A stretch of 58,341 bases of DNA, taken from contig JAJZXF010000002.1 in NCBI GenBank assembly GCA_021802485.1, positions 13,638 to 71,978 on the forward strand, read 5' to 3'. Both the position numbers and the translations under genes were made by a program. Shown piece by piece: positions 25,864 to 34,140 of this stretch (the first letter of the stretch is position 1; the number at the start of each line of letters is the position of its first letter). The notes under the pieces were generated by a model. That model did not search any database. It had not been told where the DNA came from and saw only the letters and a program-made list of their open reading frames with translations. The stretch comes from Actinomycetes bacterium. GTDB lineage: Bacteria; Actinomycetota; Acidimicrobiia; Acidimicrobiales; JAJZXF01.

Positions 25864-27609
25864 GTGCCAACCGGGATTGTGAAGCGGTCCGCTGTCTTGG
25901 TGGGGTTATTGATCGCCGCGGCTGGTCTGTTCGCGGTCCTGTTCATAGCAGCTGTCCACGCGTACCCCGGCGACTCGGACAGCGCGAGCGTGGTGCTCGA
26001 GGGCCAGGCGATGGCACATGGCAACCTTCTTCTTCATGGCTGGGAACTGTCTCTTGACTCGTTCTGGTCGGTAGACGCGCCGTTCTATCTTGTAGCCACG
26101 GCACTTAGTGGCATTCGAGGCTCGCTCATCTTTGCAGTTCCGGCCGCTATCGCCGTTGTGATCATTTGCATTGGCGTCTTCATGGCATGCGAGAAGCGCC
26201 AAGGCGCAGCTGCTGTAGCAGCTGGGGCAACTGTAGTGGCCATTTTGGGGCTACCTGGCCACGTGCTTTCCATATTCTTTGTTCATGGCGGGTGGCATGT
26301 GACGACTGCCATGCTTGCCCTGATTGCTTTTCTTGGGTTGCGAAAGCGTGTTTTCGGGTGGGCCTGGGTGGTCGCGGTGCTCGTCTTGACCGCCGGACTT
26401 CTTGGCGATCTCATGATCGTGCCGCTCGCTATTGCGCCTATCGTCGGTGCGGGGCTGGTGGCGATGATGCGAACCAGGGATTTGCGAGCTGGGTTGTCCG
26501 CGCTTGCTGCTGCGGGAGCCGCAGTTGTTCTCGCGGTCATCGGACGGGCCGTGGTGGTCGCACTCGGAGGATTCGCTGTTGGTGGTCCGAACAGAAGGCC
26601 ACCGATTGCACAGATCTTCTCCAATGTCGCCCACGGCCTTCATCAAGGGGCCGTTCTGCTCGGAGTCGGCTCCAGCTATCTGGGCCTAGGCGGGGAGCCG
26701 GATCCTCTCAGCTGGGTGCACGTGTTGGCAGTTGCCGTCATATTCGTGGCGGTTGCGGGAGCTTGCGTGGCGTTGTTGATGGGGGCGCTGCGAGGAAGGC
26801 CGACGGTTGTGGGAGCCGGATCTCGTGATGACGCCTGGCACCTTGATGACATGCTCTTGATAGCCTCAACCGCCTCCTTTGTCACGTTTGTCCTGCTTGC
26901 TCTCGCTCCCGACATGAAGTACAGCCGTTACCTGACCGGTGGGGTGATCTTTGGCACGATCCTTGCAGGGCGCATGGTCGGCAGGTTCGTAAAGGCTCTT
27001 CCCGCTACGGGTTGGGCGATCCGGGCATGCATCGCGGTTGGCATGATTGCGGTCACATGCTTTGCCGCGGGGTTGGTCGTGAACATCTCCCAACCAGTTC
27101 CGCAACAACCAGCTTCACGGTTGAGTAGCTTTCTCGAAGCTCATGGTCTCACGCGTGGAATTGGCGACTACTGGTCAGCTTCAATTGTCACTGTCGTGTC
27201 GCACGCTCAGGTCAAGGTGCGCCCGGTCATATCGGCCTACCTGGAGCCTGCGAGTACGAGCAACGCCCGCCCTGTGGGTCATGCGCCCCAGAAGTTCCGT
27301 TCAGGTGTCCGCAAGGCTGCCTTGGGCAGCGCTGCAGGGAACACGCCGAACATCCATCTGGTCAGGTATGCCCGGGAGTCTGCGAATAGCTGGTACGCAA
27401 AGCCGTTCCGCTTCCTCGTGTACAACTACCGCGGTCCGTGGGGGAACGTCACGTCAGCAACCGCGGACGCTACGTTTGGCATTCCGAAGCACGTCTATGT
27501 CGTGGGCCCCTACCAAGTCATGGTCTGGCCGCACAGGCTGATCGTGCCGGCCCATGGTGCAGCGAGTGGTGGTTCCCACCGTGCCAGCGGGCCTAGACGT
27601 CGTCGATAG
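25864..27609 (+). CDS. Polytopic membrane protein, GT-C glycosyltransferase-like
   Basis: This 581-residue protein has about ten to twelve hydrophobic segments. The first, LVGLLIAAAGLFAVLFIAAV, is near residue 15. The first outside loop then reads YPGDSDSASVVLEGQAMAHG. An acidic loop directly after helix 1 followed by LLLHGWELSLDSFW is the layout of lipid-linked-sugar glycosyltransferases of the GT-C class. No donor or acceptor can be named. The C-terminal 150 residues are soluble and basic. GTG 25864 lies immediately after the glnA terminator. The next gene begins 12 bases after the stop, so the two may be co-transcribed. Confidence 0.65.
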   Translation: MPTGIVKRSAVLVGLLIAAAGLFAVLFIAAVHAYPGDSDSASVVLEGQAMAHGNLLLHGWELSLDSFWSVDAPFYLVATALSGIRGSLIFAVPAAIAVVIICIGVFMACEKRQGAAAVAAGATVVAILGLPGHVLSIFFVHGGWHVTTAMLALIAFLGLRKRVFGWAWVVAVLVLTAGLLGDLMIVPLAIAPIVGAGLVAMMRTRDLRAGLSALAAAGAAVVLAVIGRAVVVALGGFAVGGPNRRPPIAQIFSNVAHGLHQGAVLLGVGSSYLGLGGEPDPLSWVHVLAVAVIFVAVAGACVALLMGALRGRPTVVGAGSRDDAWHLDDMLLIASTASFVTFVLLALAPDMKYSRYLTGGVIFGTILAGRMVGRFVKALPATGWAIRACIAVGMIAVTCFAAGLVVNISQPVPQQPASRLSSFLEAHGLTRGIGDYWSASIVTVVSHAQVKVRPVISAYLEPASTSNARPVGHAPQKFRSGVRKAALGSAAGNTPNIHLVRYARESANSWYAKPFRFLVYNYRGPWGNVTSATADATFGIPKHVYVVGPYQVMVWPHRLIVPAHGAASGGSHRASGPRRRR

Positions 27610-27621
27610 GAAGCGTCAGCT

Positions 27622-28905
27622 GTGGAATCGTTTGACGGCACTCGGCCGATCGGGGGGCGATCGGCGACGCTGGAGCCTTTTCAGGTAATAGCGAAGCCAG
27701 CGGGCGCGATATGCAATTTGGGGTGCGAGTACTGCTTCTACCTATCGAAGGAGTCTCTCTATCCAGGTGGTCGCTTCCGGATGTCAGAGGGTGTTCTCGA
27801 TGCGTACTTGCGTCAGATGATTCGCTCTCACAATGGCCGGAAAGTCGCAATCGCGTATCAGGGCGGAGAGCCCACCCTGATGGGCCTTGACTTCTTTCGC
27901 CGCGCCGTGGCTTTGGCCGAGCGATACCGCCAGCCTGGCCAGCAAATCGAGCATGTCCTGCAGACTAATGGGACCCTGCTCACCAAAGAGTGGTGCAGGT
28001 TCTTGAAATCGCACGACTTCCTCGTCGGCCTTAGCGTGGACGGTCCACGCGACCTACACGACGCCTTTCGCCGTGACAAGCGCGGTGGTCCTACGTTTAC
28101 CAAGGTCATGCGGGGGATGAGGCACCTTCAGGACAGCGGCGTACGCTTCAACATCCTCTGCACGGTGAACGCAGCGAATGCGGACAGCCCCGTTGAGGTT
28201 TACCGGTTCTTTCGTGATAGCTGCGGTGCTTGCTTCATCCAGTTCATCCCAATCGTCGAGAAGCGTTTGCTAGCCGCCGACTGTAGCCACGGCGAACAGA
28301 GCGTACGATCAGTCACGCCCGGGAAGTGGGGCCAATTCTTGATCGCTGTGTTTGACGAGTGGCTGCACGGGGATGTTGGCAGGGTATTTGTCCAGATGTT
28401 CGAGACGGCGCTCGCTTCTTGGATGGGGATGCCCCCCACCATGTGCGTGTTTGCCGAGGTATGCGGTCGCGGCGTGGCGCTGGAACACAACGGGGATGTC
28501 TACTCCTGTGATCACTTCGTAGACTGCGATCACCTTCTAGGCAACGTCGGAGCTATTGACCTCGCGGACCTGGTCAGTTCACCGAGCCAACGTAGCTTTG
28601 GCGAGGCGAAGCGCAGAGCGCTTCCGAGGTGCTGTCTGATCTGTGATGTCCGGTTCGCTTGTAATGGAGAGTGCCCGAAGAATCGTTTCGCTCGGACCCA
28701 AGACGGTGAGACGGGCCTCAACTACCTTTGCGCGGGTTATAAGGCGTTTTTTCACCACATTGATGCTCCGATGCGTCTCATGGCGACTCTGGTCAACAGC
28801 GGCCGCCAAGCTCGGGAGATCATGGCGCTCTTCGCCTCAGCGCAACGCAACGAACCGTGTCCATGCGGGAGTGGTCAAAAGGCGAAACGCTGCCATGGTC
28901 GTTGA
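27622..28905 (+). CDS. Radical SAM/SPASM protein, anaerobic sulfatase-maturase-like, with SEC-C tail
   Basis: This 427-residue enzyme resembles anaerobic sulfatase-maturating enzymes, which turn a cysteine or serine of a sulfatase into formylglycine. The radical SAM cluster motif C-x3-C-x2-C is Cys31, Cys35, Cys38 in CNLGCEYCFY. The YQGGEPTLMGLDFF and LQTNGTLL motifs follow. The C-terminal SPASM cysteines lie between CGRGVALEHNGDVYSCDHF and CNGECPKNRF. The last 16 residues form a SEC-C zinc motif (EPCPCGSGQKAKRCHG). GTG 27622 follows AGGAAG. No sulfatase gene is seen in the window, so the substrate is unknown. Confidence 0.85.
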   Translation: MESFDGTRPIGGRSATLEPFQVIAKPAGAICNLGCEYCFYLSKESLYPGGRFRMSEGVLDAYLRQMIRSHNGRKVAIAYQGGEPTLMGLDFFRRAVALAERYRQPGQQIEHVLQTNGTLLTKEWCRFLKSHDFLVGLSVDGPRDLHDAFRRDKRGGPTFTKVMRGMRHLQDSGVRFNILCTVNAANADSPVEVYRFFRDSCGACFIQFIPIVEKRLLAADCSHGEQSVRSVTPGKWGQFLIAVFDEWLHGDVGRVFVQMFETALASWMGMPPTMCVFAEVCGRGVALEHNGDVYSCDHFVDCDHLLGNVGAIDLADLVSSPSQRSFGEAKRRALPRCCLICDVRFACNGECPKNRFARTQDGETGLNYLCAGYKAFFHHIDAPMRLMATLVNSGRQAREIMALFASAQRNEPCPCGSGQKAKRCHGR

Positions 28906-28926
28906 TACGGATCGACTCTTACAGGC

Positions 28927-30225
28927 TCAGTGATGGTCTCGGGCGAGCCAGTCGGTAGCCAAGCGACCCAACTTGGGGTGCGATTGGAGGCTCTGGACTG
29001 CAGGTCTTGCCAAAGCTGGGGGAAGCATAGCGAGTGCCTCAAAGCCAAGTTCCAACATGCGAGGCTGTTTGCAGTGCAGTAGTGTTTCGCACAAATCGTC
29101 GACAGCTTCCTCAGCTGATCGCGAGTCACACCATTCCCGCAGGCACTCGGTGGCTTCTGCGGGGTCCATCTCATCGGAGCAAAGCACGAGGAGAACCTCC
29201 GCGTCCGCGTCGACTAGCTCGACATCCTCGGGTTCGCCGTCTGCGATCATTGCTAGAAGAGCCGCGAGTGTTTCTCCCAATTCGGTGAGAATCAGATCAT
29301 CATCGTCGTCGCGGTAAGCAATTCCCAAACCTGAAAGCTCGCCCACCATTGCTCCGACGAGAGATGCGACGTGACGACGCTCGCGCGTGTCGCTGATCGC
29401 GTAGTCGTAGTTCTCAGCGACCATAGTCCAGGCGTTCTCCTCGATCTCGGCGATAGAAGCCGTACCATCGGCATCGAGGATTGCCTGAAGGAGGCTCGGT
29501 ATTGACATGTCAAGTAGCTCGACGTAGTTCTTACGCCATCCCTTGCGGAAGCCGCCGAGCAATCCGGAACCGAGAAGCGTGGTCACGGCTATGATCCATG
29601 TCGAAAGTGGGTCGAGATCGAGGCCTGACGCGTGCGGTCCTGGAACCACCTTGTTTCCTCGCTGTTCCAGGAATTCTGCCGCCAATGCCCATTGGTAGTC
29701 GTGTGCCGTGTCTGGCAGCTCATCCATGGAGCGGATCTCTTGGTTGATGTTCGTATCGACACCCAACAGCTTTGCTAGTGACGTAGCGTCCATAGCACGC
29801 AGGTTTCCCGCTTTCGTGCACCCACGTCCCTTGCCGACGAACGTGACAATCTCCCGGAGGCGAGTCATCGCAGGTGTTGCGGCTGCCGCGTGGGAAAGCT
29901 CATCCGCGGCCCGGCCCCACCGGTCGAGATCGAACGTCTCGTCGAACTCGTCCTCCTCATCAGAGTCGTCGTCCTCCTCATCGGAGTCGTCTTCGCTTTC
30001 AAGGAAGCCGAACATAGGTGCCTCGATCATGCGCCGCAGATCTTCGAAAATCTCTATAACGTCGGGATCTACCTCAGGAGCCTTGTCCGGGCTTAGCTCA
30101 GGGGCTGCGGACCTTATGCCTTCGGATGCTCGGGTCGTTGATTTGTTGCTTGACTTTCGCGGGCGAGCGGGCGCTGTTGGCTTTTTTTCCCCCGATCGCG
30201 ATTCTCTGGGTTTGTTCGTAGGCAC
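28927..30225 (-). CDS. Acidic protein of unknown function
   Basis: From GTG 30225 (AAGG six bases upstream) this encodes about 432 residues. The first 55 are basic and low in complexity. A strongly acidic patch (EDDSDEEDDDSDEEDEFDE) follows. The next part, with GKGRGCTKAGNLRAMDATSL and DYQWALAAEFLEQRG, resembles an actinobacterial family with a GRxLTxxGNLxLxDAxxL pattern. That family is often found near SEC-C or pRiA4b ORF-3-like proteins. The C-terminal third is helical. The frame runs on upstream to 30474 but there it reads through IS110-like sequence, so the longer start is rejected. It converges with the radical SAM gene; stops are 22 bases apart. Confidence 0.6.
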   Translation of the reverse strand: MPTNKPRESRSGEKKPTAPARPRKSSNKSTTRASEGIRSAAPELSPDKAPEVDPDVIEIFEDLRRMIEAPMFGFLESEDDSDEEDDDSDEEDEFDETFDLDRWGRAADELSHAAAATPAMTRLREIVTFVGKGRGCTKAGNLRAMDATSLAKLLGVDTNINQEIRSMDELPDTAHDYQWALAAEFLEQRGNKVVPGPHASGLDLDPLSTWIIAVTTLLGSGLLGGFRKGWRKNYVELLDMSIPSLLQAILDADGTASIAEIEENAWTMVAENYDYAISDTRERRHVASLVGAMVGELSGLGIAYRDDDDDLILTELGETLAALLAMIADGEPEDVELVDADAEVLLVLCSDEMDPAEATECLREWCDSRSAEEAVDDLCETLLHCKQPRMLELGFEALAMLPPALARPAVQSLQSHPKLGRLATDWLARDHH

Positions 30226-30266
30226 AAGAAACCTTATCAAGTGGGATCTCGTCCTGTCGACCAATT

Positions 30267-30474
30267 TCACGCTGGGCATCGGTCTTGGCCACCTGCGTCG
30301 AGTCGATCTTGCACTGGCACCCCGATGCATGAAGCTGCGGGAAATCTGGGCGCCAGAATCCAGCTCCAAGCCCAGTCGAGCGCTTCTTCTGAACTTCCCG
30401 GCGTGCGCACGCGAGACGTCGGCGATGTCTTTATGAACGTCGAGGCCGCAGAAGCGTTCGACGAGTGTGTTCAT
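30267..30474 (-). pseudogene. Decayed 5' fragment of an IS110-family transposase
   Basis: On the minus strand the frame opens with MNTLVERFCGLDVHKDIADV, the N-terminus of DEDD transposases of the IS110 group, with the first catalytic aspartate in GLDVHKD. After about 20 codons the similarity passes to another frame (RVRTPGSSEEALDW, matching the usual VRTPG part) and soon ends at a stop near 30267. The rest of a transposase of some 400 residues is missing. This is an inactive remnant whose start codon now lies in frame with the acidic protein gene. Confidence 0.65.
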
Positions 30475-30916
30475 GATTGCTTCTATCGGACTCCCCGGTT
30501 CGACGTCGATCGAACTCGAGCTGCCTGCAGGGGCCTCGTGTAGCGGAATCTGACCTTCGTGCTCAATGGCACTAAGTCGATGCGTGCTCTATGGCACTAA
30601 TTCGATGCTCCCGAGGCTCCCGTGTCCTACCAGGGTACGGGTCTGCGCAACACCAGCTCGAGTAACACGAAGGAGGGTGCGACGTCGTCAGGTGGTCTCA
30701 GGCACAGCTTTCACCAGTCGCACAAACGGCTCCGCCAGCTGCAACGAGGACTTGGGCCAAGAGGGAAGAGCTGGTCGGCCCGCAAAGATCTTGTGTGACT
30801 TCAGTTTCAGTGGTCGATCGTGATCTTGTTGTCTACGATTAGCTTGCTGCAAACAGCACCTCGCGGTGGAGTACGGTCGTGAGTTGACTTCGCCCCCCCG
30901 TTGTAGGTTGGCTGTC
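30475..30916. other. Intergenic region with a tandem 25-base repeat
   Basis: No gene is supported in this stretch. It lies between the IS110 remnant and the acetyltransferase gene and contains the repeat at 30558-30607. The sequence 30608-30865 shows no further structure to report. Confidence 0.5.
30558..30607. repeat. Two tandem 25-base repeats beside the IS remnant
   Basis: The unit begins CGTGCT, contains ATGGCACTAA and ends TCGATG. It occurs at 30558-30582 and 30583-30607 with 23 of 25 positions identical. Repeated terminal motifs of this kind occur at the ends of some actinobacterial insertion sequences, so this may be the scar of a second element. Confidence 0.75.
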
Positions 30917-31597
30917 GTGAACGAACTGGGGACCGCAAGCGCTGAGTCAGTTGTGCTCGACGCGTCAGGTGATTGCAGGTCCCCCGTCCCGGTACCGCCC
31001 CAGATGGAGACGCGGCGCCTCAGGCTCCGCCAGCCCTCACAGAACGACCTACCGGCACTCTATGGCATTGTCTGTTCAGGGGAGGTGTTCTGGCGCTGGC
31101 GTTATGGCGGAGCCGTGCCGAGCTACGAGGCCTTCTGCAGTTCGTTTGCGGCCGGCGTCCACACGCAGTTCGTCGTGTGTCGGCGTACCAGTATGACAAA
31201 CCCGATCGGACTGGTGGTCGCTTACAATGCTGACCTTGGCAACCGGATTGCCTATCTGGCAGTCGTGATGCACCCGCGCGAGATGCGCAATGGCCTCAGT
31301 GTCGAAGCGAGCTACCTGTTCATCATGTACCTGCTCAAGACATGGGACTTTCATAAGCTTTACCTTGAGGTGATCGAGTACAACCTTCCGCAGATTCGCA
31401 CAGCCATTCGGCGGTACCTCCATAAGGAAGGACACTTCAGGGACCATGTCTACTATGACGGGCGCCGATGGGACCAGCACGTACTCTGCTTATACCGAGA
31501 CGAATTCCTGTCTCACCGAGCTGTGGTGCGCTATGGAGCGCATCTTGATCGGGAGAAACGGGAGAAAGTTGAGCCGGGACTTACCCGGTCACCGTAG
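30917..31597 (+). CDS. GNAT-family N-acetyltransferase, RimJ/RimL-like
   Basis: This is an acetyl-CoA-dependent acetyltransferase. The segment METRRLRLRQPSQNDLPALY is the classical beginning of RimJ/RimL-type GNAT proteins. RIAYLAVVMHPREMRNGLSV corresponds to the central strand and acetyl-CoA loop. KLYLEVIEYNLPQI and the H-F-R-D-H-V-Y-Y end also fit. The pyrophosphate-binding loop is poorly conserved, as happens in this group. Starts are possible at GTG 30866, GTG 30917 and ATG 31004. 30917 is a compromise, and the domain itself begins at 31004. The target, a protein or small molecule, is unknown. Confidence 0.72.
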   Translation: MNELGTASAESVVLDASGDCRSPVPVPPQMETRRLRLRQPSQNDLPALYGIVCSGEVFWRWRYGGAVPSYEAFCSSFAAGVHTQFVVCRRTSMTNPIGLVVAYNADLGNRIAYLAVVMHPREMRNGLSVEASYLFIMYLLKTWDFHKLYLEVIEYNLPQIRTAIRRYLHKEGHFRDHVYYDGRRWDQHVLCLYRDEFLSHRAVVRYGAHLDREKREKVEPGLTRSP

Positions 31598-31662
31598 GGG
31601 CGAAGATCAGACAGTGGCGTGAGACGGAAACACCAACAGACAAGAATGTGAATGGAGGAGTA

Positions 31663-32931
31663 ATGTCCGCATTGGGGTCAGTGAAGCGCTGGAAGCTGGC
31701 AAGTGTGATCGGGGCGAGCGGCTTTGCAGGGGTGGCTGGCGTCTCGCAGTCCCTGGAGAAGGCATCCCCTGTGCCGTCTACCTCAGTGGTCATGGCCGCA
31801 GTAGCGCCTGTCCCGGGAGCCCGGCACTACGTCTCAAGGAATATAAAGAGCCTGCCCGGTGGGGGAAAGCTCTATGTCTACGACGTGAACGGCATGACGC
31901 TGGAGTATCCTGTGCCGCCGAAGGGTTTTCACCCGCTTAGCGCTAGTGCTGAGCAACTTGCGGAGTACGGCTTCCCACCGAGGCCTACTGATCCAGCAGC
32001 GCTTGCCGAATGGAAGTCAACTTGGTCCGCGTACAGGACCACTCCGGTTCCAGACCTTTGGACCGTGCCGCCTGGCCATGGTATCGGGGGTCAACCGATG
32101 CAACGGGCCAGCTCGGGCGGCATAACCAGCTCGGGCGGCGTAGGCGTAACCGTAGAGCCGATACCGTCAGGTGCGCAGTATACGTCCAACTGGTCGGGAT
32201 ATTATGCTGTTCCGCCGTATGGTGCTACGCGGTATCCGTTCGACTTCGTCCAAGGGACCTTCATGCAACCAGCGGGAACTTCGGGACTAAGTTGTCCAGG
32301 AGCGGAGGAAGCTCAGTGGGCTGGCTTGGGAGGGGAAATGAATAACTCGGGGCTCCTTCAAGCTGGCACCAATATGGACGCCGTCAATCATTCAAACGAT
32401 ACAACAACATACAACTACACGGCCTGGTATGAATACCTGCAGGGGAATGGGAAGGGGCCAAACGAGATTGTTCTTTCAAAGGTGAAGGTCCACGCTCTCG
32501 ACAGCATACAGGTAACCGTTCAGTACCAGAAGTCATCGAAGTCAGCGTTCTTCGCGGTAATCGACCAGAGCGACGGCCAAGCGCAGTCCCTTGACGTTCC
32601 GAACATGGCTCCTTACTTTGCGGGGAATACAGCTGAGTTCGTGAGCGAGAGGCCGCTGGGTCCGAAAGGGTATTATCCCCCCCTCGCCAACTTTGGTAGT
32701 GCAACATGGCTATCGCCATTGATCGCATACTGGAAGAACAACAGCACACCCATGGTCGGACACTATCTCCCGCACTACAAGAACAACGTGCCGCTCGTGA
32801 TGACCCAGAATGGCGGACCGCCCAACGTTGGGCCCACTAATCCTAACTTGGTGCTGGCTGTGCCGGGTCAGGTGTCTGGAAACTCAGCTTCGAGTCTCTT
32901 CACCGACTATTTCGGAGCAGCCTGCCAATGA
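31663..32931 (+). CDS. Secreted peptidase of family G1 (eqolisin-like)
   Basis: This 422-residue protein is probably exported. The first 50 residues contain a modest hydrophobic stretch with small residues, then a propeptide-like region. The catalytic domain opens with YTSNWSGYYA and has EAQWAGLGGEMNNSGLLQAGT, where the glutamine corresponds to the catalytic Gln of glutamic peptidases. NTAEFVSERPLG holds the catalytic Glu (family form AEWIVExP). G1 peptidases act at very acid pH, which suits an acidophile. ATG 31663 has GGAGG four bases upstream and is preferred over GTG 31648. The next gene overlaps by four bases. Confidence 0.75.
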   Translation: MSALGSVKRWKLASVIGASGFAGVAGVSQSLEKASPVPSTSVVMAAVAPVPGARHYVSRNIKSLPGGGKLYVYDVNGMTLEYPVPPKGFHPLSASAEQLAEYGFPPRPTDPAALAEWKSTWSAYRTTPVPDLWTVPPGHGIGGQPMQRASSGGITSSGGVGVTVEPIPSGAQYTSNWSGYYAVPPYGATRYPFDFVQGTFMQPAGTSGLSCPGAEEAQWAGLGGEMNNSGLLQAGTNMDAVNHSNDTTTYNYTAWYEYLQGNGKGPNEIVLSKVKVHALDSIQVTVQYQKSSKSAFFAVIDQSDGQAQSLDVPNMAPYFAGNTAEFVSERPLGPKGYYPPLANFGSATWLSPLIAYWKNNSTPMVGHYLPHYKNNVPLVMTQNGGPPNVGPTNPNLVLAVPGQVSGNSASSLFTDYFGAACQ

Positions 32932-34064
32932 CGATGGGCGTGGTCAACGGTCATTGCAGTCGTCCCCGGAGACCAGTCGTTCCTCTGGTGATCTTGGGAC
33001 TGAGCATTCTGGTTTCGTCGTGCGCGACGAGGACGAACACGCCAAATGTGGGCAACTACTTTCCCGACCAACAAGCGGTTGTCGTTGGAAAAGTAGTCAG
33101 GTATCACGGGCTGGCGTTCACGGTGCCAGCGTCATGGCGCGTACTTCCTGGGCGCCGTTACGGCGACTGCGTAGTCACTGGTCCTGCAATTGTTGTTGGG
33201 AGCCCAGCTACGAACGAGACCTGCAGCGCGTCATTGACTGTAGGCAATCCGTTTGCGCCGACGATCCAGGTACTGCGAATGGGATCGTGGTGGCCTGGTT
33301 CGATGTCGGTCAAGCACACTGAGACAACGACGGTTCATGGTGTATCGATGACTATCGAAGGCGGATGGTCGGTACGTACTGGCCTGGCCGTACTTGGCAG
33401 TACGACCACAACCATTTCTCGCTCAGCGATAATTACGTGGCCGCTCGCGGCAAAGTTTGCTGGTTACGATGTCGCGCTGAGCGCAACAGCTCAAGCTCCT
33501 TTGGACGCGAGCCCGGCTGTTGCGTATCGCACGATCATGGCCATTCTGTTGAGTGTGCGGCCTTCTGGAACACAGACCTCGGCGAGCTTGAAGGCCCGCA
33601 GCCGCAGCGCGATACGTGCGCAGTCGGTACTCCTGAGGGTCCTTACGAGCGCAAAGAGGAGCTTTGCTTTGGCGCACAGTACCTTCAGTGGGGTGAGCCC
33701 AGTCACGTTGCACGCGAGTGATCCAGGACTCAGGTTTGTCCTTGGCGCGAACGGCGCACACAGGTCTTCAGATACACGGATTATCAGTATTGATGCATTT
33801 TCGGGCACTGGGGGCTTGTCGCCTGCACACACGGACGCATTTGCCGCTGCGGTGTGGGATCCGGTGAATAGCAGGTGTTACGGTGTTCTCGACATCGAAA
33901 CGCCGATGTTCGCGTGGTACTCAGGTAAGCACTCCGCGGCCTTGAGCGCTGTTAGCGGAATTCGTGCGATCCAGGGGACCCCCGGCGTTTACAGTTTCAC
34001 AGGAACAAGTAGTAGCAGCTGCTACGCAGATGCGATCATTACGACAGCTATGCGTGCTTGGTGA
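32928..34064 (+). CDS. Predicted lipoprotein of unknown function
   Basis: This 378-residue protein starts with a basic N-terminus and the hydrophobic segment VPLVILGLSILVSSC. The lipobox V-S-S-C has Cys32 as the likely lipidated residue. The mature part is rich in Ser, Thr and Ala. It contains a first domain with paired cysteines (YGDCVVTG, NETCSASL) and a second after a helix around residues 205-245 that recalls a pilin-like stalk. Two more cysteines lie near the end. ATG 32928 overlaps the stop of the G1 peptidase gene (ATGA), so translation is coupled and the two products may cooperate at the cell surface. No known family was recognised. Confidence 0.65.
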   Translation: MTMGVVNGHCSRPRRPVVPLVILGLSILVSSCATRTNTPNVGNYFPDQQAVVVGKVVRYHGLAFTVPASWRVLPGRRYGDCVVTGPAIVVGSPATNETCSASLTVGNPFAPTIQVLRMGSWWPGSMSVKHTETTTVHGVSMTIEGGWSVRTGLAVLGSTTTTISRSAIITWPLAAKFAGYDVALSATAQAPLDASPAVAYRTIMAILLSVRPSGTQTSASLKARSRSAIRAQSVLLRVLTSAKRSFALAHSTFSGVSPVTLHASDPGLRFVLGANGAHRSSDTRIISIDAFSGTGGLSPAHTDAFAAAVWDPVNSRCYGVLDIETPMFAWYSGKHSAALSAVSGIRAIQGTPGVYSFTGTSSSSCYADAIITTAMRAW

Positions 34065-34113
34065 CACAGAGGATCATGGACGGGTCCAACATCCCAATGG
34101 CGCACTTATGCAG

Positions 34114-34140
34114 TTGGGAGATTGCATAATGCTCTCCCAA
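34114..34140 (+). promoter_or_regulatory. Hairpin trapping the ribosome-binding site with the start codon in the loop
   Basis: TTGGGAGA (34114-34121) pairs perfectly with TCTCCCAA (34133-34140). The stem contains the GGGAG ribosome-binding site and the 11-base loop contains the ATG at 34129. Such an arrangement could make translation of the repeat protein dependent on RNA unfolding. Confidence 0.6.

Noticed and set aside
30267-30474. N-terminal extension of the acidic protein as a real fusion to an IS110 domain
   Set aside because: Only about 20 residues match before the similarity changes frame; a GTG at 30225 with AAGG upstream is a better start.
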